Origin: Aporrectodea caliginosa
Lineage: Eukaryota > Annelida > Clitellata > Crassiclitellata > Lumbricidae
Length of the DNA stretch: 64,000 nucleotides
Direction: 5' to 3'
NCBI GenBank assembly: GCA_020284085.1
Contig: JACEVL010000131.1
Coordinates: 1-64,000 of the forward strand
A program made the translations under genes and the position numbers. Below are positions 56,590 through 64,000 of the stretch, piece after piece. How positions within the stretch are numbered: position 1 is the first letter of the stretch; each line of letters starts with the position of its first letter. The notes under the pieces were generated by a model, which was not told where the DNA came from, ran no database searches, and worked only from the letters and a program-made list of their open reading frames with translations.

Positions 56590-57065
56590 GCTGGTATATA
56601 GAGAGTAGGTTATAAGCTATTTAAAGGTGTACAATGTTTGTGAAATTATTATTATTTGATGTATTATTACGATAGATGTTGCCATTAGATGCACTAAACT
56701 GAAGATTACCGATTAATCGCTTTAAAATTAAAAAGTGGAATACGAATATACTGTCATAATTATAATCATAAATACAAATAAAATAATTATTATTTGCAAT
56801 GTGCACGTGTGACTGAAGTTGTTTTCAAAATTATTGGAATAACTAGATTGAGATTCTCTTGCGCACTAGTGATGTTTATCAAAAACGTTTTGCTTTAAAT
56901 ATGTCTTGAGTGGGACCACTGTTGTAAAAATATTGTTTAATTTGCAGTTCACCATTTTATTGCAATAGGTGTATCATATACACAATAAATATTTGAGGTA
57001 ATTTGTAAGACTCTGTTTAGGAACCTTTTAATGGCTTCTCTCTGAGGCTATAAGTTTCTCGTTTC
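56590..57065 (+). mobile_element. Short repeat R4 with inverted B ends, second copy
   Basis: Left end TTATAAGCTATTTAAAGGTG, right end GGAACCTTTTAATGG with GCTATAAGTTTCTCG, an inverted pair. The interior (GTGATGTTTATCAAAAACG, ATTGGAATAACTAGATTGAG) parallels 4262-4615. Confidence 0.45.
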
Positions 57066-57424
57066 TACTGTACAGTATAATAGCTTCCTACATTTAATTC
57101 ACTATTAACATTGTCAACAACTAAACATGAGTCTAACTACGCAACTGTTTGTACTGTGACAGTGCCAGTCCCAAGCCTGGCTAAAAGAGGAGGGCGACGC
57201 TAATGGTCTTTGTTACAACACAGTGGTCGTTAAACAGTAAACATACAAAGCAAACATAAATTCGTCAATGTCCTACCTACGGTAGCGCCAGTCCCAAGAC
57301 TGGAGAAAGATGGAGGACGACGCTAAACATCCATTTTATGACATAGTGTCGTTAAACAGCAACTAACAAAACCATTTCATGCATTTCTGAATTGCCGCCA
57401 ACGGCATTTGACGCCATAAGTCGA
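57066..57424 (-). repeat. Two C modules and an A module, minus strand
   Basis: C modules at about 57155-57240 and 57283-57360; A module at about 57394-57432 (GCCGCCAACGGCATTTGACG). Confidence 0.55.
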
Positions 57425-57464
57425 CGTTAAACGTTGGAATAATAATATTAATAATAATGATAAT

Positions 57465-57557
<93 letters not shown>

Positions 57558-57561
57558 TTAA

Positions 57562-57610
<49 letters not shown>

Positions 57611-57646
57611 TGTGCCCTCGGGCAAAAAAAAAAAAAAAAAAAAAAA

Positions 57647-57697
<51 letters not shown>

Positions 57698-57720
57698 TAT
57701 TATTATTATTATAATAATAA
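57425..57720. repeat. Compound (AAT)n with a poly-A run
   Basis: (AAT)n interrupted at 57610-57624 by GTGCCCTCGGGC and a 24-base poly-A. The tract flanks a LINE C-terminal fragment on one side and another (AAT)n (58451) lies on its other side. Confidence 0.95.
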
Positions 57721-58450
57721 TAAGAGCCTAAGAGCCTCACAGTCACCGCCCGCCTCGGATTGGCTACATGCTCTCCCGCTTGTTGCACACGACCTCAGAC
57801 TTGAGGACGAGGTCGTAAGGGTCGCGGTTGGCCTGCGATTGTGTGTGGCCATTTGCGAGCCGCATGTATGCCCATGCGGTACTTTTGTTTCCTCAAGAGG
57901 TACGCATAGGTTGTCTTGCTCACTGTGATTCGGCCGACAAGCGAGGCACTGCAACATCAATGACCTCATCTATCGCAGTCTCAACAGGGCTGGCATCCCG
58001 GCAGTCAAAGAGCCGTCCGGCCTGACCAGATCGGATGGCAAAAGACCGGACGGGCAGACCCTAATACCGTGGAGTGGTGGACGGACCTTACTATGGGATG
58101 CGACGGTGGTGGACACGGTGGCCGCCTCATACATTTCGGAGACAGTGGCCGCGGCTGGTGGGGCGGCAGAGATGACCGCCGCAAGGAAGCACGTCAAGTA
58201 GCCTATACTCGGAGCTGGAAAGGATAATACACCTTCGTACCTGTCGCCATAGAAAACCTTCGGTCCTTCAACAGAGGGCCTCGCCTTCTTATCGGAGACC
58301 GGAAGCCGACACTCGCGAAACAAACTTCCTCTTCCAAGACCTATCGGTCTTGATCCAACGCTTCAACGCGGTGGCTTTCCAGGGCACCATGTCAAGGCTG
58401 CCGGGAGCCGACGAGCGGCGAACTCTGGACAGATCCAACAGAGGATATCG
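57721..58450 (+). pseudogene. LINE polyprotein C-terminal region (WLHALP...CPCG type)
   Basis: In shifting plus-strand frames the region encodes SDWLHALPLVAHDLRLEDEV, VRVAVGLRLCVAICEPHVCP followed by CGTFVSS and HRLSC (a C-x-C...H-x3-C zinc-knuckle-like motif), DGKRPDG-, VDTVAASYI-type and VPVAIE- blocks, the usual order at the end of one class of metazoan LINE proteins. At least three frame changes. It probably belongs to the same class as the fragments at 31164 and 40945. It ends directly in (AAT)n. Confidence 0.65.
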
Positions 58451-58590
<140 letters not shown>

Positions 58591-58900
58591 AATTATTTGG
58601 ATAATTATTTGGATATCAAGGTCGTTGACCTTGCTTTACGACCTGATTTAGAAAAGCTCAGTCATTGATTGGTTTCTTATTTCAAAACGACTACAAGAAG
58701 TAGTTACTACTTGACAACGCTTTGCCATAGAAATAATGACTGACATCGCCCTCCTCCTTTGTCGAGGCTTGGGACTGGCACAACCAGAATGCTCGCCGTG
58801 GTGGATTTGATCATTATTTTAGTTTTCTCCGCGGACTATGCAGAGTTGGTTACTTAGTTATTTTTAGTTATTTAGACACGTCGTCGCATTATAATAATGG
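58591..58900 (+). repeat. R1 interior: A remnant and C module
   Basis: AAGGTCGTTGACCTTGC, CCTGATTTAGAAAAGC and a C module (about 58708-58800) in R1 order. Confidence 0.5.
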
Positions 58901-59062
58901 AAGGAGCGAAAAACAATATATACTGAAGTGAAATACAAATATGAAGGTTTCTAAAAAGATTGAAACTTTATTAGTGACTTCTTCTCCAACCTTTTCCAAC
59001 ACCTCCTCGTTTGTTATGTCTTCCATTCAACAAGTTTTCTATCCTCTTTTCTTATTATTATT
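58901..59062. other. Unassigned DNA
   Basis: No feature recognised. Confidence 0.3.
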
Positions 59063-60055
59063 GTGTATTGCAGGGTGTCTGTGCTGTTAGTAGTTAAGAT
59101 TTATGTCTTCTGTCATTTGTGTTCTTGTGAATTGTTTAATTTTTTACATGGCCCAGCATCTTCTGCTGTTCAAATGGTAGAGCGGTTGTTAGAGGCTTCC
59201 TCTGCCATAGACGAATGGCTCTCTTCTAACCGCCTGCGGCTGAATCCTGACAAGACACAATTCATATGGCTTGGTGGCCGTCTTCAGCTCAATAAGATTG
59301 ATACTGTTTCCCTTCATCTTAGATTTCCCCACATCCACTTCTCCTCTTCTGTTCGTGACCTGGGAATTGTCTTGGATCCTTCCCTTTCTTTTACTGACCA
59401 GGTCAACTCGGTTTCCAGATCTTGCTTCTACCATCTACGCCAACTACGTTCCATTCGCAGCTCTCTTTCACTGCATGCCATTACTACTCTGATCCACGCC
59501 TTGATCTGCACTCGGGTCGACTTTGGGAACGCTGCATACATTGGACTCTCCGCCTCTAATACTCACAAACTTCAGTCTATTCTTAATGCAGCTGCTCGGC
59601 TTATAGGCGCCATTCCAAAGTTTGCTCATATCTCAAGCTATATTCGGGATACCCTTCACTGGCTTCCTATCCAACAGCGGGTAAACTTCAAAATCCTTTC
59701 CCTCATGCGTAACTGCCTTGTTGGGGTGGCCCATCCTACCTCAGGTCTTTTTGCACCTTTGTCTCCTCCTTACCTGCGAGGGCCTCTTTGCGATCTTCGA
59801 CCCGTGGCCTTATGGTTGTCCCTCGCATGCGCTCTGCTACGGCCCACTCTAGGTGCTTTGCCCGTGTTGGCCCATCAGCTTGGAACTCTCTTCCCCAGTC
59901 TCTTCGTTTTGAGTTAATAGCCCTCTCTCCTTCCCAGTTCCGTAGACGTCTTAAGACTTTTTGTTTCCTAATTCAGGCACTGACGCAGATCAATAGCGCT
60001 GCTGATTTCTGAGCGGCGCTATATAAATGTTCGATTACAATTACAATTACAATTA
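59063..60055 (+). pseudogene. CR1/L2-like LINE 3' half with one frameshift
   Basis: After a SINE body fragment (TTGCAGGGTGTCTGTGCTG, about 59068-59130) the frame enters a LINE protein just past the RT YADD position: AIDEWLSSNRLRLNPDKTQF, VRDLGIVLDPSLSFTDQV, LIHALICTRVDFGNAAYIGL, ILNAAARLIGAIPKFAHISS and TLHWLPIQQRVNFKILSLM. Near 59731 a single-base change shifts the frame; homology continues in frame 3 as FARVGPSAWNSLPQSLRFEL and FRRRLKTFCF, stopping at 60012. The end is GCGGCGCTATATAAATG with an (ATTAC)n tail at about 60036-60055. Confidence 0.85.
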
Positions 60056-60900
60056 CGTTCAATAACTTGTTTAGCTATTGTTTTGTTAACCTTGTTTGTA
60101 ACCTCACTGCGCATCAATATGCTTGTCTCACCGTTCGTTTTGGCAAAATATATAAATAAAATTGAACTCACCTTCTGCACATACTCTGGTAGCGCCAGTC
60201 CGAAGCTTGGATTAAGCGGGAGGGCAAAGAAAACGGCCATACATAAGATGTCATTAAAACAGAAAGCTATTACAGTAGTCTGGGAATGCCAGTCCGCAGC
60301 CTGGATAATTGTGGGTTCGTGGGGGTTTCATCAATAGTCTGTTACACAAAACTCTCTGTTCATCCCTTAATAACACTTGCTTCTCTCGTAGAATAACAAT
60401 TCCTGTTGTTGGGGTTCGCATATTATAATTGTTGATAACTATAATGATAATTATATTGATAATTATAAGTGTTGTGCATGTGTGGCTGGAATTGTTTTTA
60501 AATTGGCAATGTTTATCAGGAATAATTTTTGCTATCAATAATTTTTGTGTGTGTAACAATTGTTGCAGAATATTGTTTAATTTGAATAAAACCATTTTAT
60601 CACAATAAGAGGATCAAAATCATTGTCAGATGTATTACTTTTTGTCGTTAAACAACGAATATTATAGTCATGTTGTAAAGCCTCTCCTTTGACACCTTTT
60701 ATTCGGTTTTTCGAATGCTATAAGTTTCTGGTTTTCATTACGACATAATGACTCATTCCTCCTTTTTTCGCTCGCTCTCTCTGCATAGTATACATAATTT
60801 CGCTCCAACCTCACATGTGGTAGTATCAGTCCCAAGACTGGAGAATGGAGGAGGGCGACGCTAATTATCTCTGTTATAACTCAGTGTCGTTAAAGAAGAT
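60056..60900. repeat. R2 fragment, C modules, R4-like block and B module
   Basis: An R2 TTGTTTTGTTAACCTTG block at about 60078. Minus-strand C-type modules at about 60185-60250, 60280-60315 and 60815-60895. R4-like DNA at 60420-60690 ends in a B module (GACACCTTTTATTCGG to GCTATAAGTTTCTGG). Confidence 0.45.
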
Positions 60901-61480
60901 CAAAATACAATGGGCATGGAGAGATTGCTTGGCCCGAATGCAAAGTCTTTGAACATACGGGGAAAACCGAACTTTTCGGTCATCTCGAAGCAAAATGTAG
61001 TCTGTAAAAACAACCTGACAACATATACAACGTGTCTTTGTGCGATACATTTGCGTAATCGTAATCTCCAGGTTTCTTAGATGAAGTTCCTTTTTCTTCA
61101 GATTCCCTGCCCTCTGGTAGGTTCAAACGCCAGATGACGCCACCAGTCTCGGTGCTGGGTCTCTTCCTTAACCTTGCCATTATTATATACTTCCATCTAC
61201 TGGATACACCGGTTATATTCACATAGGCGGAGTTTGGTGTTAGTTCATGGGGTTAATCCCCTCCCCTCCCCCGCCGTAAAACGGCACTCCCTTTAAAACG
61301 GAGGAGGTCTGGGGGAGATTTAAGCCCCCAAATGCATTTTGAGCATACTTGGTAGTGTTTGTAATAATTTCAGCCTTCTAGTGAGACGACTTGGAAAGAG
61401 TTTACCGCTTAAAAAATACATAATGGCCTTACATCGTGACTGACTAGTCGACTTCAATAATACTTTAGCTGTTTTATTGA
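60901..61480. other. Unassigned DNA
   Basis: No repeat module or domain recognised. The minus-strand frame at 60980-61222 has no distinguishing features. Confidence 0.3.
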
Positions 61481-62281
61481 TGTACTAAGTGTGAATGTGT
61501 TACTGTAATATTGCCTGGGCTTCCAATTATTCCTCTCGTCTGAATAGGCTATTTATATTACAGAGACGAGTTGTACGTATTATTGCTGGGAAATCATTGA
61601 TAACTAACACAGCAAGTAGATTTAGTATACTACGAATACTTAATATCCCTCAGATAAATAAATTGCAAATCTGTGAATTTATGTATCGCTTCGCCAACAA
61701 ATCTCTTCCCCCAATCTTCAGTCGCTACTTCTCTAAGATCTCTGATACACATTCTCATTATACAAGATCTCTCGATAACTTTGATGGAACCTATGCCCGC
61801 ACTAACACTCGTTATTTTACCTTAAGATGTGGTGGTCCTCCTGTCTGGAATAACCTACCGAAGTCACTGCGCACTCTTCCGAATCTTGCCCTATTTAAAA
61901 AAGAGGTCAGAGTCTACCTCCTTGACAATAGTCAATGCGTTTTCTAAATATGGTTATTCATTGTTATACCACAATTAGTTAAGTGACCTAGTTAAGTGTT
62001 GTTAGTTAAGCCAGTTATTCTCATTTTTTCTGACAATGCTATTTGTGTAGACTATACTCAACTGTCATCCCTCTGCTAACATGGTAAACGGGTATCCCTA
62101 ACTTAGCGGGACTTCAGTCCCTTCTGGGAACCCGATTGTTTCCCTTAAATGTTAATAAGATAATCATGTGATCTGTCTGTTTTAATTTCCAAACTTATGA
62201 TCGTTGATTATGATTATTCTGGATCACTACTTGTAAACTATTCTATGGAAACAATAAAAGGATTGATTGATTGATTGATTG
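61481..62281 (+). pseudogene. LINE C-terminal region with (GATT)n tail
   Basis: The plus strand from 61495 encodes 150 residues: YCNIAWASNYSSRLNRLFIL, QRRVVRIIAGKSLITNTASR, YTRSLDNFDGTYARTNTRYF and GPPVWNNLPKSLRTLPNLAL, ending at 61947. This is the end of a non-LTR element protein of a different lineage from the CR1/L2-like copies above (it lacks LHWLP). A 3' untranslated region follows, with AACAATAAAAGGATTGATTG and a (GATT)n tail at 62256-62281. The frame is clean but 5' truncated. Confidence 0.75.
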
Positions 62282-62910
62282 TTTAAACAGCTGGACGGTC
62301 GACTTGAGTTTTATCGAAAACCAGTTCAAACTCAACAGTTGATCATTGCAATTATTATAAGTTTACGAGAACTGTTCTCATAAAACTCGAACTTTAGTTG
62401 TTACACAGACATAATGATGTTCCATCAAAAGTGGATCGTGGGTTGCGTCCGATTTCCGACTTCCCGACATACTGCAGAAGTCCTTCGCTGCTCCAAGCGT
62501 CACCGGTTTCCATGGCGACCGCTACAAAGGCATGGGTGCTAGTGATGGTGGAATACTTGGACATAGCTGGGCTAGCCTAAGTGCTGTCAGATGACGTCGT
62601 TTTGAATACTGTTCTGCCGCTGCCTACTCTACAACGAGTCCATGGAGCCCTTTAGCGTCGACTTTATGTCGGCATTGGTGACACAAATGCGGTTCACAGA
62701 GTGAGCAGAGACGAGCACCTGAGAATGAAGTGCTCGTGAAGATGGCAGGAGAGAAGAACAATATAATAAGAATGCGATTTCTTACTGTGACATATTGCGG
62801 AAGTGCTACTCCTGTCGTAAAAGTAAAGGGAAGTTAGTGTACACCCCTTTTTGAAGCGTTGTACAATATATGCTATATAATTATCCATGACAATGCTCAA
62901 CTTTTACTGA
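62282..62910. other. Unassigned DNA
   Basis: No recognised gene or repeat. The frames here lack any motif. Confidence 0.3.
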
Positions 62911-63480
62911 AACACTGACCGTGCTCTAGCAGTGATAGTCCGATACCTGGATAAAGAATGAGGGCGACGAAAACGACCCTAATATCCATAAGAAGCTGGT
63001 TAACACAGAAAACTACTGCAGCTGCAGTCTGGCACTGCCAGTCCGACGCCAAAACCTTGGACTACTACTACTACCACCACCACTACCACTACTTATTGCT
63101 ACTTGCTTTAAAAGTATTAACACAGGTCATCTTTATGTCCAAATATAAACACAGTTCGTGACTTAACCTCCATTAGGCGCTTCTTTTTCTCTTCAGTAAA
63201 AGTGAAGACAGTTTTTTGTGCGTTCATTAACTTATTTAGTTATTGTTTTGTTCACCTCTTTTGTAACCTCATCAATATGCATGTCTCTATGCTAATGACC
63301 TCCTCTTGTCTTACCACATTTGCAATTGACATTTCAATCGTTTTCGTTTCACTTAAGGCGTCATTCTTCACATCTACAGAACCGCTCTTCTGCTTAATGT
63401 TATACGACAAATATAACACTTAAAAGAGGTGTGTAATTATATTGAGCACTCTCACCATCTTTTAACATAAAACAAAACTG
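62911..63480. repeat. C modules and R2 fragment
   Basis: Minus-strand C-type modules at about 62925-63005 and 63020-63055; a short ACT/CCA triplet tract at 63060-63095; R2 blocks to about 63290. Confidence 0.45.
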
Positions 63481-64000
63481 TTAGCTGGTAAATTGCAGTT
63501 TAACGACACTGTGTCATAGCAGAGATGATTATCGTCGACCTCCTTCTAAAAGCTTGAGACTGGCACTACACCGTCCATCTGCTTTCACTTGTATAGAATA
63601 TTTCGGCACATTTCAGTTCTGTTAGCTGACTCAAGCCGCTCTTCTGCTATAACTTATAGGTCTAATATTTCCTTTTAAAAGGGTGTGTAATTTATTTTCA
63701 ACAGCTCTCTCAGTTCGTTTTAGCATAATACAGCCATGAACTGTAACTAAGCCACTACCCTTTCTCTAGTAGCGCAAGTCCAAAGCCGAAATTAAGAAGG
63801 AGGACGATATAAACGGCCCTATCCATAAGATGTTGTTAAACAAAAAAACTACTGCTTTGTACCTGTTCCACCCGGGTATAAAGCCGTTAAACAGTTGGTT
63901 ATTTGCTGTTTAACGACGCTGTCTGAACAATGAACTACTCTTGTAGTCTGCCACTCAGATTCCTGAATAAAGTTGGAGGGCGCTCCTGGTCATCATTCTT
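63481..64000. repeat. C modules at the window end
   Basis: Plus-strand C modules at about 63497-63570 and 63905-64000 (cut by the window end), and a minus-strand copy at about 63760-63845. Confidence 0.55.

Overview
The window looks like repeat-saturated nuclear DNA from an animal, most likely an invertebrate; I cannot name the species. The evidence is eukaryotic: several non-LTR retrotransposon (LINE) fragments, tRNA-derived SINEs, a Mutator-like DNA transposon, hAT- and piggyBac-type ends, long (AAT)n/(CATA)n/(GTT)n microsatellites and moderately AT-rich DNA. There are no operons and no recognisable host gene. Every protein-coding signal I can support belongs to a mobile element, apart from one 54-residue Cys-rich ORF of unknown origin.

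Layout. 1-9.4 kb: a mesh of short modular repeats (called A, A2, B and C here), microsatellites and a tRNA-derived SINE. 9.8-11.2 kb: a broken MULE transposase followed by a 15-bp minisatellite. 11.2-15.8 kb: more modular repeats and another SINE. 15.8-18.1 kb: a nearly intact reverse-transcriptase ORF of an RTE-like LINE on the minus strand. 18.1-23.1 kb: modular repeats, a tRNA-Arg-derived SINE and a dispersed repeat. 23.58-33.21 kb and 33.60-42.98 kb: the same roughly 9.5-kb sequence twice, head to tail, separated only by a 389-bp run of N. 43-49.6 kb: LINE 3' ends, a strong hairpin, a SINE, a hAT-type element nested in a LINE reverse transcriptase, and a 153-bp satellite with YY1-like sites. 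49.6-57.7 kb: duplicated segments, a SINE with a long (ATT)n tail and LINE ends. 57.7-62.3 kb: three further LINE 3' regions. 62.3-64 kb: modular repeats.

Two observations matter most. First, the 9.5-kb duplication has the exact geometry of two overlapping contig ends (probably two haplotypes) that were scaffolded in tandem instead of merged, so features at 23.6-33.2 kb and 33.6-43.0 kb should probably be counted once. Second, the dispersed modules include a 70-87-bp hairpin-like unit (A2) that is flanked at seven loci by direct repeats of 9-17 bp, as expected of a very small mobile element. Related modules keep a pairing stem while its sequence changes. Longer elements (about 1.1 kb and 0.35-0.5 kb) are bounded by inverted copies of module B. 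I do not recognise these families. Module boundaries and copy counts come from reading by eye and are approximate.
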